Below are positions 51,280-62,843 of a stretch of 64,000 nt of DNA, piece by piece. The stretch lies in the NCBI GenBank assembly GCA_977017575.1, contig CDRNVI010000167.1:1-64000 (forward strand), given 5' to 3'. The DNA comes from Paramoeba atlantica (Eukaryota > Discosea). A program made the position numbers and the translations under genes. The number at the start of each line of letters is the position of its first letter. The stretch's first letter is position 1. The notes beneath the pieces are model-generated. The model had not been told where the DNA came from and ran no database searches. It saw only the letters and a program-made list of their open reading frames with translations.

Positions 51280-52440
51280 TCCAAGAAACTTTCTCCCAAA
51301 GAACCCAATAAGTCTTATGTTAGCCCCCTTTCCTGGTTTCTTACCACCCTTTGATAACAAGGAATTTTCTTGCTCCAAGCTCAACACAACCAAATGATTA
51401 AAGGTATTTCTCAATTTCCAACAATTTAACAATTGTACCAATTCCTATCATTTTTTTCCCTCAAGATGTTGTTTTCATGCAAGAGACCTTTTCATTTGAA
51501 CTCTGAAGCTTGGTTGAGTCTAACAATGCTTTCCAGGCACAAAAAAGGCTTGCTTCATTTAAGAAATTTTCATAACAAAAAAAAAACAAGACACCACATA
51601 AAAAAAGAAAAAGAAAAAAAGAAAAAGAAAATGGAAACAAAAATAAAAAATAATATCTCCAAGAGCAGACCAGCTGATATAATCATGACAACAATAAATA
51701 ACAAGAATAATAACCAATAATCAATAACAACAACTACAATAATAACATCCCCAACAATAACTACAATAATTAATAAACACAAGAATCAAACAAAACAACA
51801 GCACCACAGCAATACTCCAAACAGACTCTTTTCCAACAAACATTTCAGGAGTGAAATCATTCCAAACAGTTTTAAACAATATGTTCTTTACACACCACCA
51901 AACCAAACAACCAACAACCAAAAAAACCTATAATAAAGAAAGAAACAACAATCCATAAAAACAACCCAGAATTCTCTCAGTTTTTAATTAATTCTCCTAA
52001 CAAACAAACAACAAACTCATCCCAACCAACCAACAAAAGAAAAAACCAAAAAATAAAAAACAATACAAAACACAAACAAAAACACACCAAACATAAAAAA
52101 AAAATAACGAAAACAAAACCTTCTTTGAAGAAAAAAGAATATGTTCTATACAAGCTCCCAACAAACATAAGCAAGAAAAACAGTCCAAAAAACTCACAAT
52201 TCAATCTCTCACTGAAGGAAGGGAGTGTCTTTTTTTTTTTGAATTTCATTCAAGAATGTAAAAAACAGTGGCAAAATTCCTTGTAATATATTATAAGTGA
52301 TCTAGAAAAGAGAAAAAGGAAAGAGAGTGAGGAACCAAAGGAAAAATCTAACTCTTGAATTTTCTGAATTAACCCTCTGGTTCTCTGGTACAAAAGGAGA
52401 GAAGTAACCCACCACCCATCACCCCTTGAATTGATCTTTT
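51280..52440. other. A/C-rich spacer, no gene supported
   Basis: From 51570 the plus strand is A- and C-rich (AACAACAATAATAAC words), in composition like 14-15.5 kb. Open minus-strand frames are leucine/valine-rich products of this composition. Confidence 0.5.
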
Positions 52441-52445
52441 TATTT

Positions 52446-52491
52446 CATTCTCTCTGGGTACTAATTTGAAAATTCAAACACAGAGAATATG
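52446..52491 (-). repeat. Dispersed palindrome family 2, copy e (inverted)
   Basis: The reverse complement reads CATATTCTCTGTG, then GAATTTTCAAATTAG, then CCCAGAGAGAATG, the same core orientation as the other four copies. So this one is inserted on the opposite strand. Confidence 0.7.
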
Positions 52492-52495
52492 AATT

Positions 52496-52557
52496 TTCTT
52501 TTGCTGAATTTTCTTCTGTTGAATTTTCTTCTGTTGAATTTTCTTCTGCTGAATTAA
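52496..52557 (+). repeat. 15-bp TGAATTTTCTTCTGT tandem repeat
   Basis: Four units with one or two changes, starting just after the family-2 palindrome. Confidence 0.9.
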
Positions 52558-52559
52558 AA

Positions 52560-53141
52560 GAGAGAATCTCAAAAAATCTCCCCTAAAGAGAAAAAAAAAA
52601 AGATAGAGCACCTCACTTAGAGAAAAAGAAAAAAATATAAAAAAAAGAAAACACAAAACAGGAAAAGAAAAAAGAAAGAAAAAAGAAAGAAAAAGAAAAA
52701 AAGAAAAAAGAAACTGCAAAACCTCGACTTGACTCTCTTCAAAAATAACATATGAACCCAATAATGACAGCATACCTATGAAAGAGAGAAAAAGAGAAAA
52801 GGGAAAAAGAAAGAAAAGATAGAAAAAGGGGGGGAAAGGGAGAAAAAAGAGAGAGAAAAAGAGGAGAGGAGAGAACGAAACAGAAAACAAAAAAACTGGA
52901 AATTTTTTTAGCCCCAAAAAAATTGGAGTTCTTTTTTTGCCTTTGTTTTTTTTTGTTTTTCTTTTCTCTTTTCTTTCCTAGAGAGGATGAAAACTTACCT
53001 CATAAAAAGAAAAGATGAAAAACTAACAAAGAAAAGAAGAGGAAAGTGAATAAAAAGAGGAACAAGAAGAAAAGAAAGAAGAAAAAGAATAGAAATAAAC
53101 TTTTTCTTGATAAAAACAATTGAATGAAATTTTGTTATTTA
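52560..53141. other. Purine-rich spacer, no gene supported
   Basis: GAAAAAG-type tracts with a mixed patch at 52715-52780. The stretch next to 53142 should hold the 3' end signals of PB1 copy B; ATTATTTATTATT-like sequence is present. Confidence 0.5.
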
Positions 53142-54110
53142 TTATTTCCGTCTTCTCTCCTTTGGAGGAGAATTGAAAAACTTCTTTTTTGAGCCATATG
53201 AGCGAGAAGAGTATCTCCGACAACCATCTTTTCCTTTTCTCTTATTCATAAACATTTTGTCTTTCTCTTCTTCTTCTTTTGGTTCAGTCGCCAACCTCTC
53301 TGTGATTTCTTCCAAATGCTTCTTGAGAATAATTTCTGTTTCCATCATCTTTTTTGACTTCTTTTCTTTCACTTCAAGATTACAAAGTCTTCTTTCGATG
53401 TTTCGTCGTTGGTTTTGAAGCTTTCTCGATTGCTCAAATGATCTTGGTTTACCATAATCTCTCTCTTCCTCCTCTTCCTCTTCTTCCTCAGACAATTGGA
53501 TTTCTTCGATCCCCTCTTTCTCTTGTTTGTTGTCAACAATGTCGTCCTCTTGACTTTTCAAATCAACAAGATTCTCTCGAACTTGAGTTTTGTTTTCAGT
53601 CAACTGTTCCTTTCTTTGTTGAAGAGCCACAATCTTTTCTTCAAGAACATCAATCTGATCTGCCAGTTTCTCATCACGTTTACTAAGCATTTCAATCTTC
53701 TTCTCTCTCTTCTGTTGTTCCTTGAGTCTTTTCTGAGGGTTCTCAGAAATCTCATCCCCCACTTTCTCTTCATCATCAGCCACTCGATTTTCAACCTCTT
53801 GGATCTCATTTTCGATTTTTTCTTTGACTTGACTCTCCACTGCTTTTGCTGTCTCGTTCTTTTTTGGGAGGACAAACAAAGCATCTTCCAAGTCTCGATC
53901 ACGTTTCACAAAGACGACATCACACTCATCATCAAGATAGAACACTCGAACTGCAGTTGAAGTTCCGTACACATCCTGGATCTTCCTTCGCAGACTTCGA
54001 AAATCTTGAGCTTGAATAGAACACACTTCTCCATTCTCAGTGTTTCGAACTTCCCACCACTGTTCTTCTCCTTCGACAATAATTGACATCAATTGAACTC
54101 TCATCACCAT
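53142..54110 (-). CDS. PB1-domain coiled-coil protein, copy B (intact)
   Basis: 322 residues in one frame. Residues 1-15 are MVMRVQLMSIIVEGE. Residues about 18-85 form a PB1 domain with QDFRSLRRKIQDVYG and the OPCA acidic motif in VRVFYLDDECDVVFVKRDRD followed by LEDAL. The acidic motif marks a PB1 face that binds a basic PB1 partner. From about 120 to 290 it is a charged coiled coil with an acidic run (SEEEEEEEEE) in the middle. The C terminus is basic (KKFFNSPPKERRRK). No kinase, zinc finger or other enzyme domain is present, so a scaffold role is plausible but unproven. The start is shared with copy A at 33108. The clean frame here shows that copy A carries the shift. Confidence 0.85.
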   Translation of the reverse strand: MVMRVQLMSIIVEGEEQWWEVRNTENGEVCSIQAQDFRSLRRKIQDVYGTSTAVRVFYLDDECDVVFVKRDRDLEDALFVLPKKNETAKAVESQVKEKIENEIQEVENRVADDEEKVGDEISENPQKRLKEQQKREKKIEMLSKRDEKLADQIDVLEEKIVALQQRKEQLTENKTQVRENLVDLKSQEDDIVDNKQEKEGIEEIQLSEEEEEEEEERDYGKPRSFEQSRKLQNQRRNIERRLCNLEVKEKKSKKMMETEIILKKHLEEITERLATEPKEEEEKDKMFMNKRKGKDGCRRYSSRSYGSKKKFFNSPPKERRRK

Positions 54111-54340
54111 ATTGAATTGTTGTTGTTTTTCTGTTTCAAGTTATCCAGAAAAAGAAATGTTTTGAATTAAAAACAAAACCTGAGGGTGGCTGATTGTGTT
54201 TGTTGTCGTTCATGAGGGGTGTGGCGAGAAGGAACACCAATCACACAAACAAACAAAAAAAAAGAAATCACCGAAAGAACAACCAACAAAAAAAAAAGGA
54301 GTGCCCCAGCGGTTTTGAACCGTTTTTTTTTCGGTGAAAT
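54111..54340 (-). promoter_or_regulatory. Upstream region shared by the two PB1 genes
   Basis: AAGTTATCCAGAAAAAGAAA and the next 25 bp are identical to 33127-33175. TTTGTTGTCGTTCATG and GAGAAGGAACACCAA also recur in both upstream regions. Conservation outside the coding part suggests either a recent segmental duplication or a kept regulatory/leader sequence. Confidence 0.5.
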
Positions 54341-54364
54341 CCAATTTTTTTGTTTTGCATTTTT

Positions 54365-54550
54365 TGGGAGGAAGAGAGAAGAGAAGAGAAGAGAAGAGGA
54401 GAGGAGAGAGGAGAGAGGAGAGAGGAGAGAGGAGAGAGGAGAGAGAAGAGAGGAGAGGAGAGAGGAGAGAAGAGAGGAGAGGAGAGAAGAGAGAAGAGAG
54501 AAGAGAGAAGAGAGAAGAGAGAAGAGAGAAGAGAAGAGAGAAGAGAAGAT
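54365..54550 (+). repeat. GAGAGAGAA/GAGAGGAGA purine microsatellite
   Basis: Pure G/A sequence of seven- and eight-base words, about 190 bp, followed at 54680-55020 by a pyrimidine tract complementary in composition. Confidence 0.9.
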
Positions 54551-54669
54551 ATCAGCTTGGAGAGAGGAGCAACAACACATGCGCCGGAGCACCTGAAATC
54601 CAGGATACCCTTTTGACCAACTCATTAATGAGCTTCTCTTTCACCCCCACCCCTCCCTCAACTCTCTGT

Positions 54670-56410
54670 CCCTCCTTTCTTGCTGTTCTCAGAAAAAGTA
54701 TTCTCCTCTCCTCTCTTCTTCCTTTCTCTTCTTCCTTTCTCTTCTTCCTTTCTCTTTCCTCTTTTTCTTTCCTTTTTTTCTTTCCTCTTTTTCTTTCCTC
54801 CTCTTTTTCTTTCCTCCTCTTTTTCTTTCCTCCTCTTTTTCTTTCCTCTTCTTTTTCTTTCCTCTTCTTTTTCTTTCTCTTTTTCTTTCCTCTTCTTTTT
54901 CTTTTCTTTTTTTTTGGCTTTTGCTCTTTTCTTTCCTTTTTTTTTTCTCATTCTTTCTCTTCTCTCTTTCCCTTTCTTTTTCTTTCTTTCTTTTTCTTTC
55001 TTTCTTTTCTCTTTCCTCTTTTTAAAATGGGAAATACAAAAAAAAGAATAAAAGCTTTCTCCTCCTTCACATTCTTTGTCTGTTAAGAAGTATCTCATAA
55101 GATATATAGATGGTTGTTGTATCGATTTTATAGAGTATAAAAAGAACCCTTTCATCAAACAAATTCTCATCAGAGAAAATCCATCCAAAGAGACATTCAG
55201 AAAAAGAAAAGAAAGAAAAGAAAGAATGAGAGGAAAAACAAAGGAAGAAAAAGGGAAAAAAGGTGAAGAGAGGGGGAAATGATATGAAAAAGAAAAGAAA
55301 AAAAGAAAAAAGAAAGAGAAGGAAAAAGGAGAAGGAGAAAAAAATAAAGAGGGAGATCTATGGTTCTTGGATGAGAAGAAAAACTGAAAAAAAAACAAAA
55401 GAGAACAAAAGAAAGAAAAGAAAAGAAAGAAAAAGAGAAAAGAGAAAAGAGAAAAGAGAAAAGAGAAAAGAGAAATAAAAAGAGAAATAAAAAGAAATAA
55501 AAAGAGAAAAAAAGAAGAGAAAAAGAGAAAAAGAAAAGAAAGAGAAATAAAGAAATAAAAGAGAAATAAAGAAATAAAAGAGAAATAAAGAAATAAAAGA
55601 GAAATAAAGAAAGAGAAACAAAGAGGTGCAGTGGGGAGACAATCAATACAGAGTTTGGTTTCTTCTTTTTTTCTTTTTTTTTCTTTTCTTTTTTTCTTTT
55701 CTTTTTTTTTTCTTTTTTTTTCTTTTTTTTTCTTTTTTTTTCTTTTTTTTTCTTTTTTTTTCTTTTTTTTTCTTTTTTTTTTCTCTTTTCTCTCTTTTTT
55801 CTTCTTTTTTTCTCTTTTTTTCATATTTCTCTTTTTTCTCCTTCTTTTTTCCCTTTTTTTCTCTTTTTTTTTTTACTTTTTCTCTCTTTTATTTTTCTTT
55901 TTGTTCCTCCTTTTTTCTCTTTTTTTTCTCTTTTTTTCATTTTTCTTTTCATTTCTCTTTTCATTTCTCTTTTCATTTCTCTTTTCATTTCTTTTTTTCT
56001 TTTTTTTCTCTTTCTTTCTTTTTTCTCTTTCTTTCTCTTTTCTCTTTCTTTCTCTTTTTTCTTTTTCTATTTCCCTTTCTACTTCTCTTTTTATTTCTCT
56101 TTTTTATTTCTCTTTTTTCTCTCTTTTTTCCCCTCTTTTTTTCTTTTTTTCCCTTCTCTTTTCTCTTTTTTTTTCCTTTTTTTTCTCTTTTTTTTTCTCT
56201 TTTTTTTCTCTTTTTTTTTTCTCTTTTTTTCTCTTTTTTTCTCTTTTTCTCTTTTTTTTTCTCTCTTTTTTTTCCTCTTTTTTCTCTTTTTTCTTTCTTT
56301 TTATTTCTCTTTTATTTTTTATTTCTCTTTTTTTCTCTTTTTTTCTCTTTTTTCCTTTTTTCTCTTTACTTCTCTTTTTATTCACTTTTTTCTTTTTCTC
56401 TTTCTAATTA
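54670..56410 (+). repeat. Alternating pyrimidine and purine megatracts
   Basis: T/C only at 54680-55022, an island at 55022-55200, purines (GAAATAAAGA, GAGAAAA) at 55200-55625, then pyrimidines (TTTTTTTTC, TTTATTTCTC) to 56405. The two last tracts are complementary, allowing a very large imperfect hairpin. The island at 55022-55200 is open on both strands and not recognised. Confidence 0.8.
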
Positions 56411-57515
56411 TTCACATTGATTGTACAAAGGGCATTGTCCTAGCACCCATGGCTCAAGGCTAAAGAAAATGCTCTAATTCAATATGTCTGTACCAATTGA
56501 GGCTTTGGTGCTTCTGCTGGAATCTTCTTCTCTTCCTCATGGGAAAAAAAAGAGAAATAAAAAGAGAAAAAAGGGGAAAAAGACAAAAAAGACCAAAAAA
56601 AAAGAGAAATAAAAGAGAAATAAAGAAGAGAATTAAAAGAGAGAATGTTCGGCTTGAGGAGTTGACAGTGCAAATATCTTTTATTTGTTGGTTTTCTCTG
56701 ATTGTTCAACTTTTCTACCACTTTCTAAATAAAACTTCTTGTCCTCTGTCACATCTCCACCTCCTCTCTTTTTGTTTTTTTATGTGCTTGAAAGTACTCA
56801 AGTGGGAACATCACCTCTGAGTGTTTATTCCAAAAGAAACAGTCAACAAAACAACACAGCCAAACAACAAAAAACCATACTCAAATCCAAAAACAAAAAC
56901 CAAAAACCAAAAACAGAGAAACCAGGAAGGAAAACAGAAACAAAGGAAGAAATCCAAAGCACCCCAGCTAGATGGAAGAGAGAACAAAAGAGAGATCCAA
57001 AGCAAGACAAAAAGGGGAAGGAAAGGACAAAGAGGGAAGCAAGAAGGAACAAAAGCCACACAAAGGCAAGGCAGATGCTCGAAGGCGAGGGAGCCACACC
57101 ATCTTTGATCTCTTTCGGAGAGCTGCTGGATGAACCCTTGTGTGATGGGTTCCTCAGGGAATTCAACATCACGTATAATTTCATTGAGTTTCATTCCTTC
57201 CAAGTTCCAAGAACTTGCAAAACTTCATTTGGATAATAAACTGAGATCCAGCCCTCCACCCAAGTGCCAATCAGCCCACAAGAGAATCCAATCCTTACCC
57301 AAACACTTCTTCTGCTATCGCATGGTACATCATAAATGACACCAAAACTGTTGAAAAAATATCATTATATTTAATCTTAAGGAGAGAACTAACCCTCAAC
57401 ATCAGCTCACAAACATCTATCCAAATATCTTGATGAGGCTCTTTGATAGAACTGGAAAGCTGAAATCCACTTTGCCTGCCAAGGTTCATTGATTTGAAGG
57501 GGTGTCAGGGATGCC
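56411..57515. other. Mixed spacer without a recognised gene
   Basis: On the minus strand at 56540-56483 a frame reads IPAEAPKPQLVQTY after a pyrimidine tract ending in AG, so it could be a short exon. An A/C/G-rich block at 56830-57060 and a mixed block to 57515 have open frames on both strands with no similarity I recognise. Retroelement debris is likely. Confidence 0.3.
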
Positions 57516-57520
57516 AGAGA

Positions 57521-57957
57521 TGATCAACAGCCCTTGACCATTGTCAGAATGTGGAAAAATATTTCAAGTTATGTTGTGAACATGGTTTTGGTGACCTGTA
57601 AAACTTTTGTGTATCCTCGAAAAATATATCTTCCATATGCGCTGAATTGGGCCAGAACCCTTCTTGTTATGCTTTTAGAAAGCACTGTGTCCCCAAACTT
57701 CTCAAGAGCCAGCTCTGCAATAAAAATCAACCATCCCAAAACAAATACCATCACTTACTATCTTCTCATTGAAGGGATCAGGAAAGCCAGAGATGGCATA
57801 GCGCTTTTTAAAAGCAGAACAGAAGGATTCTGGCAATTGTTTTCTCAATTCAGCACATATGGAAGATGTATTTTTCAAGGATGCTCGCGTTGTACAGGTC
57901 ACTAAAACCATGTTTGCTACAGAACTTGAAGTATTTTTCATATTTTGACAATAGTCA
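57521..57957 (+). repeat. Imperfect foldback (inverted repeat) element
   Basis: The left arm at about 57521-57692 includes ACATGGTTTTGGTGACCTGT and AAATATATCTTCCATATG. The reverse complement of the right arm at 57795-57957 has ACATGGTTTTAGTGACCTGT and AAATACATCTTCCATATG. Arms are about 155-165 bp with a spacer of about 100 bp. The spacer shares AACTTCTCAAGAGCCA with sequence just right of the element (57976). A foldback transposon or MITE is possible. Confidence 0.75.
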
Positions 57958-58497
57958 AGGACTGTTGGTTCCTAAACTTCTCAAGAGCCAATTTCTTTCT
58001 CCAAACAGGCGGAGTTTGACGACAGGTGGCTGCTAAAGTCACCCAGAGAAGCCAAAAAGAAAACTCTCTCTCAGTTACACAAATTCAAATAATGAACTTG
58101 CAGAGTGAAAAACAGATCCAAACAAATTCCAGCCAAAACCAATTGTTTTCTTAAGAGCATACAATTCCACACATCTCTGTGAATGACAGAGCTTCTCTGG
58201 AAAATTTGATGACCTCTCCATTCAACAGAAGCCATTCTACCATACAATACCATATCTGCCAAACAAATTTTTAATAATCAGTAAAAATAAATAAACCTCT
58301 TGATATTGTTAGAACCTCTGAAGCATCGAATATTCCAGTGAGGATTCCAGGGAATACAGGAATGTATCAAAGCAGAAACCAGATCAGAAAAAATAACTTC
58401 TGTAGTGACCTCCAACTTGACAGCAAACCACAGTGACATCTCCTCAAAAAAGAGAAGCACAATCCTATTGTTAACCCAATGTACGAAATAGATCCAA

Positions 58498-59012
58498 TCA
58501 TCCCTCAAAAATACAACACTTTGCTATCCCCACAATAAACTCTTCCTCCAGGAATTTATTCACATGTTGGAGATACATTTCCTCTGCACATTTGTCATCG
58601 ACAACTGCATAGACAAAATCATCAATGTAAAATACTGAACAAAAGTCAACCTCCTCATGGTCCCTCTTGCATAGTTCCAATAAAAAAGCGTTGTTATCCT
58701 TCTCATGACTGAATCTGAATCCCCAGAGGGGTTTGCAGGCTGTGCAGTCTGATATGACCAGAGAAAAGGTTGAGCCAAATACAAGCCAATGTGCTTCAAC
58801 ATTCACCATTTCTTTTCACCCATTGATAGATTGTTGGTGTTACCAAACTCATTAGGTCTGGAATAACAAATGAGTGAGAAGAGATTTGATACATCAAAAG
58901 AAAAGAAGAAAACATCCTGATTACCATTAAAAATGTATTTCTTTTCCTCTGGGGAGAATAAACAAAACGATTTTGGTTTTATCCCCAAACACCCAGGTTC
59001 GCCAAAGCTCAT
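58498..59012 (-). pseudogene. Ty3/gypsy-type reverse transcriptase fragment
   Basis: The minus strand reads PLWGFRFSHEKDNNAFLLEL and then VFYIDDFVYAVVDDKC, carrying Y-I-D-D, the catalytic motif of reverse transcriptases. It ends HVNKFLEEEFIVGIAKCCIF, like the h-L-x-x-V-x-x-x-L...K-C-x-F segment of Ty3/gypsy enzymes. Upstream sequence to 59012 is in a different frame. Only the palm region survives, and no neighbouring gag, integrase or RNase H is evident on this strand. Confidence 0.6.
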
Positions 59013-59019
59013 TCTAACA

Positions 59020-60450
59020 TGTTATCAACTATATCAGAGTGTCCATACAAATCAAAGTAGACTCCTTGAACACCCATTGTATCACTTTCAACACCCTCTT
59101 TTCACCATTGTCACTCTTTTCATCCTCTCCAAACACATCCCCTCACAACCCAAACTTTGAAAACAGTCACCTGGAACCCAGGTGCTATTTCTACCCCAAT
59201 CTCCATTCCTTTACACCTTAGTCTCTCCCACGATCACCAAACATTACCAAAGTCATAATTTCGGTCCATTCCCCATGATAATTCTGATCACTCCAACGAT
59301 CTTTATATCCATCACCCCACAGTCATAATAATGGTCACTACCACAAACAAAATCACGTTCACAATCTTGGTAACAAGCTGAGTCATAATCTTTGTCTCTC
59401 TCTCAACCCCATCAACTCTCTTTTGAGTAACTTCCTCTTCTGAAGAAAAATTCTCTTTGGGCACTTTCAAAATATTGCCACAAGCTCTTAGATCTATCAC
59501 CACACACGAGCACTTCTTCTCCGAATTTGAGCAGAAAGACATCGCAGCGAACCACACATATATTTGCACCACAAAAGACTTTGCAGCTCTTTGGACTGTT
59601 GTGGTGGGGGGAACCACACTCACAATGAAGACACAGGAAAAAGGAGAGAAAAAGGAAAGAAACTAAACTCTGGACCAAAACCTTTATAGGAATGACCCCA
59701 GCCAACACAAAACAGAACAAGAAAGCAAACAACAAAGAAAAGAAGGGAAAAAGGGAAAACACAAAACAAAGAGGAGAAGAGGAAGCACACAACAAGAACC
59801 AAGCCAAAACAAAACCAGAGAAAACGGTGTGAAAACGAAATGCGAAAAAAAAACAAAGCACAGAAAGCAAATAAAAAGAGCACTAAAAATCTCGTGCACC
59901 AAACCAGCGCACAGGCTGTCTGTGAAGCTCCTGGCTCATCAGGAAGGCCAAAACCCATGACAAAAGGCATCAGAGAAGCTCTGAGAAGGCTCAGAGAAGC
60001 TCAGGAAAGCTCTAAAAGCTCTGGAAAGTACCACTAATGTGTTGGAGGCAGGTCTCACTCACTCCAACACTGTAACAGATCAGAGAAGTATATTTGGTAT
60101 TGTCACAAAAATAATCAATCACTTCAGTTCGGCCATCTGAATTTCCAATCCTGCATCCACAAGTTCATTTTGCATGATCTGACATCTTTAAAATAAATTA
60201 AAACCAGAGGAGAAGAAAGCAAAGAGGCAAGACAAGAAGTGGATGAGGGGGCAAAATGGGACACAGGAGATGGACAAAAAGCACACACATCATCAGAAGG
60301 AACGCAATATTCTCAAAAGATATCCTTGATCGAAGGATCTGAGCACTTTCCGCACATAAAAAGCTCTCACACCTCATCATGTATCACCATGGTCAAATTC
60401 ATGTAAGCATGGCATGGAAGACCAGCTTGTAGAATTAACAAGGGGACAGA
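59020..60450. other. Unrecognised, probably decayed retroelement sequence
   Basis: Open frames on both strands (for example 59312-59623 and 59412-59870 minus) show no motif I can name. A GAAGCTC/GAGAAGCTC word repeats at 59970-60030. Confidence 0.3.
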
Positions 60451-60454
60451 AAAA

Positions 60455-61053
60455 ATGGAGAAAGAGAATCAGGACTTGAGAAGGAAAATAGAAGAGAGAG
60501 ACACATATGAGAATGGAAAGGATGAGAAAGTGAAATTTGATTTAGGAGAAATCTTCAATCCCATTGACAGAACAGAAGAAAACGATTCTCTCACACCAAC
60601 TTTAGGAAATCCAAGGATCTCAGAGGTGAGGTGGATGTCATTGAATGAGGTTCAAGGAGATTCCAAAGAAAGTGACAAAGAAATATGAACCCAAGAGCAG
60701 ACCAGAGTAATTCGTAATGCCAATCAGCTCAGCTGGCCAGAAGGCCGAAAATTTCTATGAATTGACAATGTTGATCAGGAAGAAGAGAAGATGGAAGAGG
60801 GAGATCAAGATAAACAAAGGAGGTTTGGAGTTGGCTCAAGAAACTCTACTTCAAAAGGGGAAGAGACCAAAACCAAGGATAATCAAGGGGATAATGATGT
60901 GAGAAGGAGGCTGGAGAAAGTACTCAAGAAGTATGTAAAGGAACAGGAGGAGTTAGGATTCACAGTGGAAGAGGAGATTTCACCAACAGTGGTATCTCCA
61001 GCCTTTGTTGTACCAAAGAAAGAAAGAGGGAAATGGAGATTAAACAAAAGAAA
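60455..61053 (+). pseudogene. Retroelement fragment ending in reverse-transcriptase N-terminus
   Basis: Plus-strand frames start with a charged segment (MEKENQDLRRKIEERDTYEN). After frame changes they reach ELGFTVEEEISPTVVSP and AFVVPKKERGKWRLN, matching the start of the reverse transcriptase fingers in Ty3/gypsy- and DIRS-like elements (S-P-x-x-x-V-x-K-K-x-G-x-W-R). The protein is cut at about 61050 by a GAAAAAG tract that leads into the LRR copy B region. The enzyme core is missing. Confidence 0.5.
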
Positions 61054-61256
61054 AGGAACAAAGAAAAAAAAAGAAAAGAGGAAAAAGAAAGAAAAGAGGA
61101 AAAAAGAAAAAACAAAGAAAAAGAAGAAAAACAAAGGAAAAAAAAAAGAAAAAAACAAAGAAAAAGAATATAAAAAAAAGAATAAAAAAAGAACCTCGTT
61201 TGGTGGGATCTCAAGTCTCCTTGACTCCCTAACTCCCCGACTCCTCTCTCTCTTTT

Positions 61257-61291
<35 letters not shown>

Positions 61292-61308
61292 TTTTCTCTC
61301 TCTCTCTT

Positions 61309-61342
<34 letters not shown>

Positions 61343-61801
61343 AGCAAGAATTGGATCATCTTCTGGGACATTCAGTCTTGAGGGGTCAAATAGCTTAAAA
61401 ATATCAAAGAAGAAAAAAGAGTTGTTTGAACAAATCAAAAGAACTTTTTAATTTGTTCATAAAACTCCAAAACATCACCACAAAAATCCCTTCAATTGTT
61501 ATGTCTTTCTTGATTTTTGATTATATTATCATCTAACAGAAAAAAGAAAAGAAAGAAAAGTTAGTTTTCCAATTCAAAAAAAACAAAGAAAAACAAAGAA
61601 AAACAAAGAAAAACAAAGAAAAGAAAAAAAACACATCATCACAAAACACCCAACAAAATAAAGGTTTTTGATCTTGAATTGGTGGTGGAAAGAAAAAGAG
61701 AACGAAAAAAAAAGAAAATGAAAAAAGGAAAAGGAAAAAAAAAAGAAAAAAGAAAAAAAAAAAGAAAAAGAAAAAGAAAAAAAAAAAAAAGAAAAAAATA
61801 C

Positions 61802-61873
61802 ATTTGAACAAGATTTGTGAGTTGTCTTATTTCGGTTGGAAGTGGTCTTGTGAATGAATTCTTACTGAAATAC
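61802..61873 (-). CDS. LRR exon (copy B, full length)
   Basis: Follows CTTTGTAG and ends before GTATTT; 72 nt, encoding YFSKNSFTRPLPTEIRQLTN and LVQ. The copy A homologue (28762-28817) has lost 16 nt. Confidence 0.7.
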
Positions 61874-62141
61874 CTACAAAGATAGAAGAAAGAAAGAAAA
61901 AAGAAAGAAGAAAGAAAAAAAGAAGAAAAAAAGAAGAGGGAAAGAAAAGAAATAAGAGTTAAAAAGAAAAAAAAGAAAAAGAATAAAAAAAAGAATAAAA
62001 AAAGAATAAAAAATAATAATAAAATAATAATAATAATAAAATAATAAAAATAATAAAAAATAATAAAAAATAATAAATAAAAAAATAAAAAAATAATAAA
62101 AAAATAATAAAATAAAATAAATAAAAAAAAAAATAAAAAAC

Positions 62142-62201
62142 ATCCAAGTCAAATTGGAAAGTTGTCCAAATTCAGTCCCCGTGAAATTAGAAACAATGTC
62201 T
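62142..62201 (-). CDS. LRR exon (copy B, shortened in frame)
   Basis: Follows ATTATTAG and ends before GTTTTTTA; 60 nt, encoding DIVSNFTGTEFGQLSNLTW. Compared with copy A it lacks AAC and TTGCCTACT, both whole codons. Confidence 0.6.
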
Positions 62202-62442
62202 CTAATAATATTATGAAAAGGAGAGAGAGAAGAGAGAGAGAGGAGAGAGAGAGGAGAGAGAGAGAGAGAGAAGAAAGAGAAAGAGAAAAGAGAGAGAAAG
62301 AAAGAAAAGAAAAAAATCATCAGAACAGAATAATTTATTCAAAAAATAATCAGAAAAAAAAAGAAAAAAAAAAGAAAAAAGAAAAAAGAAAGAAAGAAAG
62401 AAAAAGAAAAAGAAAAAAAGAAAGAAAAAGAAAAAGAAAAAC

Positions 62443-62514
62443 ATTTGAGGAAGATCAAAGAGTTGTGCGAATTCAACAGACATTGTCCCTGAAAAGAAAT
62501 TCCCTCCCAGTGAT
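62443..62514 (-). CDS. LRR exon (copy B, full length)
   Basis: Follows TTTTATCAG and ends before GTTTTTC; 72 nt, encoding SLGGNFFSGTMSVEFAQLFD and LPQ. Confidence 0.7.
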
Positions 62515-62843
62515 CTGATAAAATCAAAAATAATTTCAATAAAAATGAAAGAAATGAAAAGAAATGAAAGAAGAAAGAAAATGAAAGAAAAATGGGAAAG
62601 AAAGAAATAAAGAAAAAAGAAGAAAGAAAAAAGATTAAAAAAAGAAAGAAAAAGAAAAAGAAAAAAGAAAAAAAAAGAAAAAAAAAAGAAAAAGAAAAAA
62701 GAAAAAAGAAAAAAGAAAAAGAAAAAGAAAAAGAAAAAAAAACAAAAAAGAAAAAAGAAAAAAAAAGAAAAAAAAGAAAAAAAAGAAAGAAAAAAGAAAG
62801 AAAAAAGAAAAAAGAAAAAAAAAAAAGAAAAAGAAAAAATTAC

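Noticed and set aside
54300..54330. tRNA 3' end suggested by GTGCCCCAGCGG and TTTTGAACCG
   Set aside because: Only a short hairpin forms; nothing upstream on the minus strand completes a cloverleaf.
55022..55200. Extra LRR exon in the island between tracts
   Set aside because: No AG/GT borders in the right phase and no N-x-x-x-G-x-x-P pattern in any frame.
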